Shown in pieces: positions 22,290 to 32,998 of a stretch of DNA of 64,000 nt (position 1 is its first letter; each line of letters begins with the position of its first letter). Below the pieces are notes generated by a model. That model had not been told where the DNA came from. It saw only the letters and a program-made list of their open reading frames with translations, and ran no database searches. The position numbers and the translations under genes were made by a program. Source of the DNA: Lepidurus packardi (Eukaryota; Arthropoda; Branchiopoda; Notostraca; Triopsidae). The DNA lies in assembly GCA_023053545.1 (NCBI GenBank), contig JAKZAN010000005.1, positions 6,448,001-6,512,000 of the forward strand, in the 5' to 3' direction.

Positions 22290-25200
22290 AAGAAAGCCAG
22301 TGGCCCTGTGCGTTACAATGATATCAGTGCGGAAAGGGAAAATAGACTGTGCAGTAAATGCTGAGCTTCGTTAGTCCATATTTCAGTCGCTAAGGAAGGT
22401 TTTACGACACAGGCAAATTCCTGAGGAAATACAGAGATTACTTTCTATCATAAATATGTTCTCCGGCGTTTTGCTTGCGTCATTCTACGGCCAACAGCTT
22501 ATACTTGACAGCAACTCATTATGCAAACGAGACACTAAATATGCATTTCGAAGCCCATCCTTTGACAATCGTTCAGTGGTTTTTGTTAACGCCCTGAAAG
22601 GCAACCAAGTGCACTACAGCCGGAGAATACTAACGCCAACTATTTAAACTATTTCTTTTCTTTCTTTGGCCGTGCCGCCCGACCCCAGAAAGCAGTTTTG
22701 CTCCAATAATCCCATGTGGGCATTACCAGCCATAAATTTCCCACCCCTTTCCCCACCTACTCTTTTACAATACCAAACAAAACTATAACCACATGAAAAA
22801 ATATTCCAAGTGCTGCGACTTTTCTGTTCGCCATTCACGATTCCGTTTATAAAGACCAACCCGAGCGGTCGCAAATAATGCCCCACATTCCTCTGTGATC
22901 AAGTGCTACCACTCGAAAATGCGCCCCTTAAAAGGCCTCCCTTAAGTTAAAACAAATAAAACAACAATAAAAACACGTTTCGCCCTGTTTCCTCGAAGTT
23001 CTACATCATCTACCATTCTTATGGACTTCTTCAGGGTTTTACCCAATGTACGTACTAACATTCGTGTTTGGGTGGTTAGCGATACAGCACAGCAACAGCA
23101 ACCGAATCCGAGGGCGTGGAACGAAACCACGTATGCAAATAAGATACTTCTTCCATCCAGCGCGTCCAACGCTACATTGACAAGCTCAGTCGACCCCAAC
23201 TAAACTGTTCCTGCATTCTTCGCTTCCGTTTTTTCAAGCCCTGTGCATCAAACTGCTCCTTTTAAAAACAAGATTCTTTATTCCTTTTAGCCCATACGAA
23301 CAAATCTCAATTTCTCTATTCTTCCCGTAATAGTAGAAAAAATCCGTTCGCTACGACTGTCCAGGCAATAACAAGAAACTTGGCATAATAGACGTTTCCT
23401 CAGCAACATATGAAAAATCCTATCCCTGGATCCATTCTCAGCCATAAAGGGGAAAAGAATTCACATAGCTCCAATCGACAGCTATGGGATGTGAGAAACG
23501 GCTGAAAAATAGACGTGCTTTTCTTAGCGATATTGCATCTGTAATTATTTGTCTAAAACTGGGGTGGGAAAACCTTCTGTTGTTCTGCTTTGAGAGTAAG
23601 AAACTCCGTGAACGACAACCTACACAACTTTTGTGGTTCTATATAGCTCCAAGAAGGCAACAGCAAAAACAAGGAAACGATATTCCCCTAGTGTTTTGAC
23701 AGAAACGGCGCCAAAAATGTAATATTGATTGCCCAACGGCCTATCCACAGCCCAAGGACCCTTCACGTCATATAGGCTGGACACGACGAAGGTGAAAAAA
23801 ATTGTACAAATATCCTGGCAGCGATATCATCACCCAAAAGAGCTAGAAAAACTAGTATCAGGTGGGGTTTTCGTACTACAATGATTCCCATGGCTTTACT
23901 AGCATTCTGTAAAAATTCACCTTCCCTGGGGAAATAAGAAACAAGGCCGTCAGCGCTCAGTGATGGATAACTGCGGAATTTACCACAAAAAGTGAAGAAG
24001 TAGAAGAAATACAATCTTACTCGCTGAACAAACTCACAATTCCAAAAAGCCACTCACTCATTGGTCAGTCCGTACCAAGATGGCGGCCGAGAAGGTAACT
24101 TTGTTGGGGAGTCCTTTTTGGTGAGTTTCCCTTTCCTCTATTATTGCTGATTTTCTTGAATTGCTTTCTCTTTCCCTCTTGGTGATCCAAAAGACAATCC
24201 TGCAGCCCTAAAATCCTACGACAGACCGTCCTGCAGCCCTAGAAAATTTCCCTTTCATATCAACTGACAAATAGTATAAAGAATGAGGAAGAAAAGACAT
24301 TTCCCTTAGGCCTAAACTGAATATTCTTAATAAGGTAGTTACTACAACCGATCAGCTTTCCGAGCCACTGTCGCAGTAATAGTAAATGTGGATCCGAGCC
24401 AGTGACTCTTTCTTCATCCCTGATTACGTCCGGATTGAGAAGCTTTAATACGACGCTCAATGAAGCACAAGGCTAGCCCCACTAGTCTTTGGGCCTCGCC
24501 AAGACCATTTTTTTTAATTTTCCCCCTTAAGTTCTCCTTCAAGAAAAAAAGAAAAAGCCAGATAAGTCAAAGAAAAGGGTCAATTTTTAAGGGGAGAGAA
24601 AAAGGCAAGAACAAAAAGGGGCCCAAATCTGACGGGCCATTGTAGGTCGCATGATCTACCATCAATGGTTCTATTGTCGCAGACTTATACGATTTTCACA
24701 TCTCCTTCTCACGTGCACTTTACCGACTTTCCCCTTGTCTTCATAGTTTTCGGCGGAAAAATCCCCAGCCTCCATCCCGACAGGTCTTCCCATCTTCTTC
24801 CTCTAAAGACCACCAACTCCCCACCGCCATCGGATCTACGTTGCTATGGGCAACCCTAACACCGTTTACTTTTCTAGTCGTCTACCCGCAGAATAAATCT
24901 GCCTTCGCTATGTCATTTCGCGGTGAAACAAGTCGGCTTAAGTGTCATAGGCTCTTCTGCCACCCCCATAACGCCCCGGGCAGCTATACTGCTCCCTCAA
25001 TACCGAAGGTTACTAGGCCCAACGATCTTGGTCTCAACTCCGCAATGACCTCAAAACTCACATAATTCTCCCCTAACCTAGGACCCCAGAGTCCTGAGCT
25101 TTCAGCCTGCCTCTGGCATTACACGGACTAAAGAGCATCAGAGGATATAAACTGTTATGGCTGGAGTAATAAAATTAACACAAGAAGAAGAGCATCACTG

Positions 25201-26909
25201 AAGTCACTGCAAGCAATTAAAGGGGAATTTTTAGTTTGAGACTTGCCATGAAAGAAGAGGATTGACGTCTTCATCCGGTTCCCAAATCCCAGCCAATTAC
25301 AACACCGAGACGGTATAAGGCTCGCCAAAGCTTTGGCTCCGAATTTACGCTAATGCAGCAGCCTCCATGTGCTTTTCCTTGTCTCCCTGACGTTCGAACG
25401 ATGCCAGAGTTTGTGAAATACGTCCTTCCATGGTTAAAAAGAAACGGCCACCGCAGTTTCTCAGCGGTAAAGAAAAAGTCAACTGTCACAAAAGCAGACA
25501 ATATTTTCTTCTTGGTTTTCACGATTGGAGAAAGTGACAAGTTGTCTATATTATCTCAACTTCAGCATCCTGATTATCACACAGGTTCTTGCGTGGCACC
25601 ATTTACAAAGTGCACCATGCACCATTTATTATTGATCTAGAAAGAAAGGGCAAGAATTAATGAACCATACCAGACAAGATTACCATTATGTCACGCCAAA
25701 TGTTGAGCACAGGAAAGAAAACATTAAAGTGAATAAAACTTAAGCCATATCAATAAACCCCAGAAAAGGCGCGGTAATTGACGGGCTCTCTCTCTTTGTA
25801 AACCGTTAGAGGTCACTGGGAAGCGGATACTTACGGAGGAGGAAATACCACACCATAATTATTTAAGAAACTACAATTAGTGCTCTATACATAAAAGTCT
25901 GCGACCAGTGTGGGTGACGCAAATCGCTTTCGACCATCGCCTTTTGCCCCTCGCTTGGGAACATGGCACATGACATGACAGCTAACTCACTTTTTTTACG
26001 ATCATCCATTCTTCTAGCCTGCTCTCCAGGGTTTCCCACAGATGCACGAAATGCCCTCTCCCTGTTTCTTTTTTTCTATCTTATTTTAAAAAGACAACAG
26101 AATTCGTGATAAAACTATTTCAATCACTTTAAGTACCTAAACAACCAATCTTCATGCACTGTCTGGAAAATGAATGCAAATTAGATGTTAAGAAAAGTTA
26201 AGAAGTTCATTCAAGATGGCGATGTGACCAACATTCCATTTTAGTTTTTAGCAACTGAACAATTTGTTTTATATAAAGAACCCTCTTTTATATAAAGAAG
26301 GCCAACATTAACATAACTTTTCCTGCAAAAAACGAATAGTATACATAAAAAATAATGTAGAATCACTCACTTCGCGGGACACGAGCCAGAATTGAAACGT
26401 CCTTCACCGTAAAGAAACGCAATAAACGTCTTGTGACTAGTCCGAAACCACCGTGAGCACAAGATGTCTATCACGCGAAGAACATACTTCCCTGCCGAAT
26501 TGCTCGTCCCTTACTAACTCTTTTCGCTTCGCATTTCCGATCTCGCGAGAGTAAACGCAGCCAAGGAAGGATGCTCCGAGTCAAGCCCCGCCTTCTGTAA
26601 GTCATAAAAAGGAGAGACGCGAAGTTTTAGCGTATAGGGCGTACCACTCGCTCTCATTCTTTCTGGTGGTCCCCGGGCGCGCAGAAAATCGCAGGAGTTA
26701 AATACCCAAACGAAAAACTTAAGACTAGAGAAAGAGACCCCCTGCCGCCCTCACTAAGGGATTTAGGACCTGTCCAAGATGGGTTGCGTAAATCAGCGCA
26801 TACGACGGTGGCGGCGGAGAAGAGCTTTAGTTGCTTTCTTGCAGTGAAAGTAAGACAGAATGATGCACAGGGGCGATTTAAATAAGAGTTCTTTCCTTCC
26901 CCACTTTAG

Positions 26910-27290
26910 TTTAAAATATTGAAGCACAAAAAGACTGAGGGAGCTTTCCTAAGTCGCTTCTCACCTTTTGGTGTGCTTTATGGTAAAGCTCAGCCTCGCG
27001 GGCCGTAGCAGTGATATGCAAATCATGTAGCTGTTGCTGCTGCAGTCGACGCCAAGAACGGCAGATTCTTAAAGAAAACAATCGCACGATGAAAAGGACT
27101 CTGAGGCAGTTCTTGTTTCCTAAAAAAGGGCGGGGACTATACTTGCTTGCTCTCTTCTGCCTCGTGAAGATGTACACGAGATCGATGGGGGAAATTGCTT
27201 CCAGGATATGTCGCCTTCCTGCCTCAACTCTTCCCAAAAACTGAGGGGGCACTACAGAACAAATGCAATTGCTTCCGTAGACTTTTGCAG
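26910..27290 (-). pseudogene. Exon-like remnants of an unidentified gene, present in both duplication units
   Basis: On the minus strand an exon-like stretch reads SWRRLQQQQLHDLHITATA then REAELYHKAHQK, followed by AAAAG-GTGAGA, a good donor. Further upstream GRVEAGRRHILEAISP is also open. The right unit has the same donor region near 35600-35650 (HITAV.RGAEF) but with a 10-base deletion, and the HILEAISP part near 37540-37600 with a 1-base difference. Length changes that are not multiples of three argue that at least one copy is dead. I do not recognise the protein. Confidence 0.35.
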
Positions 27291-27699
27291 ACGGCGAAAA
27301 GGAATGAAAGACAACCGAGGAAATACTAACTAACCGTTCGAGAAATCATTGACGCGAAGGTGACAAAAATATTATAAAATCTGGTTTAAAGGTTAAGACT
27401 TGACATTTCTTCCATTTTGTGGTGCATATTTTAGGGAGCGGACTTGAAAATCCAAGGATTCCTTCCAAATCAGGAAACATTTGTAATTATGTTGAGCTTG
27501 GCTCGTAACGGCTACATACAACAAGCCAAACCCTTGGTTTATGGTATTCTGGCATACAAGTAAAACCTGTGGCATGGTTTGGGGTACAAATCACAAAAAA
27601 TACGAGCGGATTACTAAAATCGGACTTGATTGATAATAAGAATATGTCAGGTCTTTTGGGTTCAGGTTGATTACTTCCAAGTCTTTTTTTTTACTCGGC

Positions 27700-30205
27700 T
27701 TAGGTTACTTTCGGTCGTGTATCAGCTTCTCGTTTAGGGGCGCTCTGTGACACTGGAGATGTTTTCCTAGGTGCAAATTTGACGACGGCCTAAATGAATA
27801 TAATGGCCACATGGCCGATAAAGTAAATGGATTTCCGATAATTGGAGCGTGGTATGGATCTCGAGGAGGAGGAAAGCCATGCTCATATAAGCAAACCATT
27901 GCATCCTCAGGAACCAGCATCCGATGTCGAATAGCGCAGGAGACTTAGCATTCAAAATGAAGAAATAAAAATCAACTCGTGAGCTTATTTTGCCTCAAAA
28001 AGAAAAGCCCACAAAAGCTATATTCTTGAAGGGCATAAGTATAAAATGTTTTTAAAAAATTACCAAGTGGCAGAATCGTTTATCGCGAAATCCTCGACGA
28101 CCAAGACGGAAGGGACCGTCAACATGAACAAATAATAGCCCGAGTGAACTCCATGCCAGTACGCCGATGTCAACATCGTGATGGCAGTTCTAACACAAAG
28201 TTTAACTTGTCAGTTAAGTCCGAAATTCAGGTCGATACGAGTCGTGTCTTGAGGCTAATTCAGAGGTTTCTATGTACCTAACGCTTTTAGCGCGAAAGAG
28301 CATAAATGAAGAAATAAATTAAGAAATAAAAGTTAACTCGCGAGCTATTTTGCCTCAAAAAGAAAAGCCCACAAAGCTGTATTCTTGAAAAGCATGAAGA
28401 AACGTTTTTCAAAAATTATTACCAAATTGCGGAATCGTTTAATCGCTAAATCCTCGACGACCAAGACGAAAGGGATCGTCAACATGGACAAATAATAGCC
28501 CGAATGAACTCCATGCCAGAATGCCGATGTCAGCATCGTGATGGCAGTCCTAATACACAAAATTCAACTTGTCACTTAAAGTCAGAAATTTCGTGTTGAT
28601 ACGAATTGTGTATTGAGGCTAATTTAGAGGTTTCTATGTACCTAATGCTTTACGCGAAAGCGCTTATAAACGTTGACTGCTAGCCAATATTGGACTGTCA
28701 TATTCCAAGATTTCATGCCTCCATGGGCTGTTGTGGCGAATTCCACGTAACATTCGTCCATGCTCCTCACGGTGTTGAAATCAAATTCGGTCGTCTCATC
28801 CATTCTGAGTAGAGTAAGAAGGAGATAAAAAAAATAGCGAGAAAAGTAGAAAACCATTGAGATTGTCTTTTTTTCGTGATGCTTCGGGCTTGATGTAATG
28901 AAAACAAAAACAAGAAGAAAAGACACCCAAAATGCTATATTGCTTACATACTTGGTCGGAGGTAGTTCCAGAGGTGCAAATTGAGTTGGGCCGTTGCCGG
29001 AGGTTGACCGAGCAAGTTTGGGATAAGCTCCTAACACGGCCATAATGCAAGCACATTCAGCCAAGATGAGCCCCACATAAATTCGCATCCAGAAGGTGAA
29101 GAATATAGGCGTCATATAAAATAGGCGGTACCAGACGGAGTGGTGGATAAAAATGACGTCTGAACGAGCAAACTGAAGAAAAGGGTAGATGATTCCATCA
29201 CTCTTGTTTGGTGTAGTCGAACGTTAGCTCTTTTGATTGTTCTTTTAGTATTTATTTACCGAAAGGGGGAAGAAATGGTTGGCAAGGACAAACAATAAAG
29301 CGTAAAATGGGACGACTTTGATACGTTGCCAGGCAGCTGTCCCGCAAGGTGCTTTTTTGCTTTAAAGGGTGTAGAACATATCATAGTACGTGCGGTATTT
29401 GTAATAAGGCCCTGCGATTATATAATATAGTTTCATGAATATGAAACTTGTCGTTATGAGCTGGCAGAGAAAACTGAGGTAGTTCAATTAGGCGTACAAT
29501 ACCCGTCAGATTGCCAATGTAGAAAAAGGCATAATGGAAAACTTCCTGGTAGCGCTGCGACAAAGTTAGTTTGCCAAATTCGTCCTGAAGTTATGGACTA
29601 GGTCATGACTAGGTGCCTTGAGCAGGCTTTCAGCGAGCTTCTTTAAGGTAAACCTCCTGTTGGCATTGTCGTGAACTTCAAAGGCTAGTCCTACTAACTA
29701 TACAACCTTATACTGTTGTCTAATTCCAATACTCATAGTATTAAAATAATTATTATTGCCGGTTTTACCTTTAACGTTAGAATCATTAGAATGACATTGA
29801 TATGAGCTCGGGCGTGGGGAATGCCAAAGAAATCGCTACACCGGAAAAACACGAGGTAAGAGAAGCTAAAGGCAAAACTTGCCATGTGACAATATCTACC
29901 ATAATACAAAATATTAACTTCGGTGTGCAAATTTGTAGTTCAATTTACCGAATCTCATCGTCAAGAAATAAATTTAAAAGATAGACGCAATGATAGCCGC
30001 AAAGATAGACGAAAAACAGCTTACCTGGGGTCCACTTTTAAGACGGTCAGGGCATTTGAAGGCCGGAAACAAACCACACAAGTAGGAAACCGACTAGGGA
30101 GCCAACTAACTGCCGATAGTAGGGATCTGCTATCTTCCTATACCGATCTCCAAATCCGACACTGAACACCAATAGCAGCAGATAAATAATATCTTCAAAA
30201 TCCAT
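27700..30205 (-). pseudogene. MBOAT7: MBOAT7-like lysophosphatidylinositol acyltransferase, copy A (decayed)
   Basis: This copy aligns exon by exon with the intact copy at 38048-40184. Exon equivalents lie at about 30025-30205, 29769-29895, 29510-29695, 29260-29420, 28956-29177, 28650-28803, 28423-28549 and 27700-27943. The catalytic region (SAFWHGVHSGYYLSM) is preserved, but the host gene is broken: relative to the intact copy, exon 1 has lost about 31 bases (after VSGLQ), exon 6 has lost two near its donor, and exon 8 has a one-base gain and a TAG. A second copy of exon 7 with its flanks sits downstream at 28060-28186, itself one base short, so a 350-bp exon-containing block was tandemly duplicated. 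It may still be transcribed; a full-length enzyme is not predicted. Known activity of the family: acyl transfer, preferably arachidonoyl, to lysophosphatidylinositol in the ER. Confidence 0.82.
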
Positions 30206-30359
30206 TCTATTAGTGTATTTAAGTGTTTAGACAACAATTTTCTATGGACAATTAGAGATAAAAATAAAAAAAATGTTTACAACTTTGTTGTAACAGACTA
30301 CAGGTTTTCCAATGCTACACTTTGCTTACAAGGATTTTACGCTCTCGTGAACTGTAGAT

Positions 30360-30370
30360 GCCATCTAGTG
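30360..30370 (-). promoter_or_regulatory. CTCF-like motif upstream of MBOAT7 copy A
   Basis: Minus-strand CACTAGATGGC lies about 155 bases upstream of the copy A start codon; the same word lies at 40337-40347 in front of copy B. Being inside a duplication, the two are not independent evidence. Confidence 0.25.
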
Positions 30371-30424
30371 ACATTTCTTTGCCACAACTTCAGCACCTTT
30401 GCTTGTTCCTTTTGCTAAATTGGT

Positions 30425-30462
30425 GGTCCCAGTGGCGCAATTGGTTAGCGCACGGTACTTAT
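30425..30462 (+). tRNA. 5' half of a tRNA-Ile(UAU)-like sequence (truncated)
   Basis: GGTCCCAGTGGCGCAATTGG then TTAGCGCACGGTACTTAT reproduces the acceptor 5' strand, D arm and anticodon-loop start of animal tRNA-Ile(UAU), including an A box (TGGCGCAATTGG). No matching T arm or 3' acceptor strand follows, so it is a tRNA fragment or the head of a tRNA-derived SINE, not a working tRNA. A copy lies at 40401-40438 as part of the duplication. Confidence 0.6.
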
Positions 30463-31834
30463 TTGCTACATTGCAATTGCCATATTTATCTCCACGGAAG
30501 GATATACAGAGGGGAATCGAAAGGAACTATTATATTTGTAGCAGATATAGTATAACGACAACTGCTTCATGAACTTATTTTTATTACCGAAGAAAAGGCC
30601 TTAGATTGTCTTTACTTCAACATAACTTGAACGGTTTTGAAGCGAAATAAAAATAAGACGTACCCACACGCAGTACACCTAAAAAGTGATCGTAATTTTG
30701 AAATTATTTATTGGCACAAAGTACCATAAAATTTCCAAGACTCTCTTTAACACGTATACTAAGATAATGCTTGGAATTTTATTTACATTGATTTACGACA
30801 GTTTGGTAGATATAAGAATACAAAATTCCCTTACATGAATGTAGCGTCATTGAATTAGTTTCTACTTAACTAATACAAAATCAACCTTATAAACTATAAC
30901 CTATATGCTCAGAGAATGAAACTGATGTAACTTTTTTTATCGCTTGAGGTTGGGCAAGTACTGAAAGCAGGTGTTTCCTCAAACCTTTTATGTCGAAAGT
31001 CAAGCAAGCGACTGAGATCGAATTGGAACGTGTATATTCAATCAATACAATCATACTCAGGTGGAATGGTACTGGTTTTATATAACATGCGTGGTATTTG
31101 AGCAATCACACATTTCGCGAGAATACTTTTGAAAACTTCATAAAAGCAATAATTCTTTCGTGGTTCGATCCTCGTTGAGCAAGAGTTTTTAAAAAGCATT
31201 TTGCTTTCTAACAGCGTTTCATACCGTTTTTTAACATTTAACAGCAATGCTTTGCCACGGATTAGTAGCAAGATTGGTATTTCAATACTCATTACAATGG
31301 TATTTCATGCCCAGAGTTGTTGTATGCCGAATCTTATTTCTGTGAAGCTTGGGCATGTCATGACGAGACATTTAGTGTGAAATACATTTTTGTTCATCAT
31401 TGTTTTTATCGTTTTCTTCTTTATTTGAATATTTTTTAGTGTTCACAAGCAATTTATTATTGATCTGGAAAAAAAGCGCAAGAATTAATGTACCACACCA
31501 GATTAGATTATCATTATGTCAGGCCAAATGTTGAGTACAGAAAAGAAAACATTAAACTGAATTAAACTGCAGTCATATTAATACGGTCCGTTAAACGCGC
31601 GATAATTGACAAGGTTCTCTCTCTGTAAACCGTTAGACGTCACTGCGAAGCTGGTAGTTATGGAAGGGGAAATACCATACCAAATTTTTTTAAGAAACTA
31701 AAATTAGTGCTCATAAGTGCTCAATTAGTGTCTACACATGAAAGTCTGCGACCAGTATAGGTGACGCAAATCGCTTTGGTTCATCGCCATTTGCCACTCG
31801 CTTGGGCACATGGCACATGACATGACAGCTAATA

Positions 31835-32480
31835 GATCATTTGCCATCGAAGGATGGTAAAATAATATTATCGACAAGTTAGGCGTCTTGGGAACTCCTC
31901 GCTTGTCTACTCCCAAAGACATGCCCTGCACTTCCGGTCGTCCGAGTGACCCAAGCCTGGTGGTCCTGGCTTGGGTCACTCAAACCACCTTGTCTACAAG
32001 GTCACCTTTGTTGTTTTTTGTCCACATCCCTTGGGTCACAACCTCCAACTTGCTCTCCCGGTCAGTACTTAAGGCCAGGTTAATCGCAGAGCATTGGTCA
32101 GTCATATTCCTTCTTCCATGATGGAGATTTCTGAAGCGGACCAAATACCACTTGTAGCTTTCTTGACCCTGTCGGAAGGGGGCATCACCGTTTCGCAAAT
32201 AATATCGGGTCGATCCGCGGTGGGGTCAGCGCTACACTCAAAGCGGAAGTAAGTCTTCTTGCGACGCTTCGATCCCCTCTCCACCCTCCCCTCTTTTCCT
32301 TTTATTTCTACACCTATTCCTTTTGCCCTCTGCCTACACTTGGGCCTAGGAGGCGGGTTCGCGGGACCGCAGCATCTGGCATTCCGAGCCGAAGACGGAC
32401 GCTATGTTGTCTCTTTTGAATTGGGGCACAGTATGTTGTTCAAACCTAGAAGAATACTTGGCGACACTTAGACTATAACT
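31835..32480. mobile_element. Unidentified insertion in the right duplication unit
   Basis: Present at this site in the right unit but absent from the left unit (which goes straight from GACATGACAGCTAA to ACTCAC). It contains a perfect 14-bp stem hairpin (31944-31957 with 31968-31981, GAGTGACCCAAGCC) and a plus-strand stretch at about 32122-32245 that could be read as EGGITVSQIISGRSAVGSAL, faintly like a transposase helix-turn-helix. I found no terminal repeats. Family unknown. Confidence 0.45.
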
Positions 32481-32998
32481 CACTCTTGTACCATCATCCA
32501 TTCTTCTAGACTCTCCCGGGTTTCCACAGATGCACGAAATGTCCTCTCCCTGTTTTCTTTCCTATCTGTTTTACAAGATGTTACCAACATTCAATTCAAT
32601 TTTTAGCAACGAACAATCATTCCCGTCTTGTGTAAAGAAGGCCCAACGTAGAATAACTCATGTTGCAGAAAATAGATACAGTTAGATAAAAAGACTGTAG
32701 AATCACGCACTGTGCGGGACACGATCCAGAATTGAAACTTCCTCCACCGTAAAGAAACGCAATAAACGGTCTTGTGACTAGTCCGAAACCACCACGAGAT
32801 GGCTGACAAGATGTTCGCCACGCGAAGAGCACACTTTCCTGACGAATTGCTCGTCCCTTACTAACTCTTCGCTTCGCGTTTCCTATCCCGCGAGAGGAAA
32901 CGCAGCCAAGGAAGGATGTTCCTAGTCAAGGCACGCCTTCTGTGAGTATAAAAAGGGAGAAAGACGAGAAGTTTTTGCGAATAGGGCCTACCATTCGC

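Larger units (their letters stand above)
18497..25620. other. Long spacer with no convincing gene
   Basis: About 7.1 kb upstream of the TARP-like gene. Open frames here (for example 19472-19756, 21402-21920 and 23763-24053) show no conserved domain and no coherent splicing with neighbours. Content worth noting: a 26-bp poly(A) at 20560-20585, a CTCF-like motif at 22277-22289, and CAAGATGGCGGCC at 24075-24087, which fits a YY1 site or a short initiating exon (ATG GCG GCC GAG AAG then GTAACT). The TARP promoter should lie near the right side of 18.5 kb. Confidence 0.5.
25621..31450. repeat. Left unit of a tandem segmental duplication
   Basis: The unit starts at TTATTATTGATCTAGAAAGA and ends near TTCACAAGCAATT; the next unit starts with the same TTATTATTGATCTGGAAAAA at about 31450. 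Matching stretches run through both units in order: the 25.7 kb flank with 31.5 kb; GAATTGAAACGTCC at 26.4 kb with 32.7 kb; GGGCGCGCAGAAAAT at 26.7 kb with 34.9 kb; the 27.3-30.8 kb MBOAT7 region with 37.7-41.0 kb. By eye identity is around 85-95 percent. This unit carries the decayed MBOAT7 copy. Confidence 0.88.

Noticed and set aside
24079-24093. ATG GCG GCC GAG AAG followed by a GT donor
   Set aside because: Could be a first exon, but no downstream plus-strand exon was found; a YY1-like CAAGATGGCGGC word is as likely.
30500-30540. B-box-like word GGAATCGAAAG after the tRNA fragment, hinting at a SINE
   Set aside because: It matches the B box only on the opposite strand and only in part, so it cannot pair with the A box as a pol III promoter.
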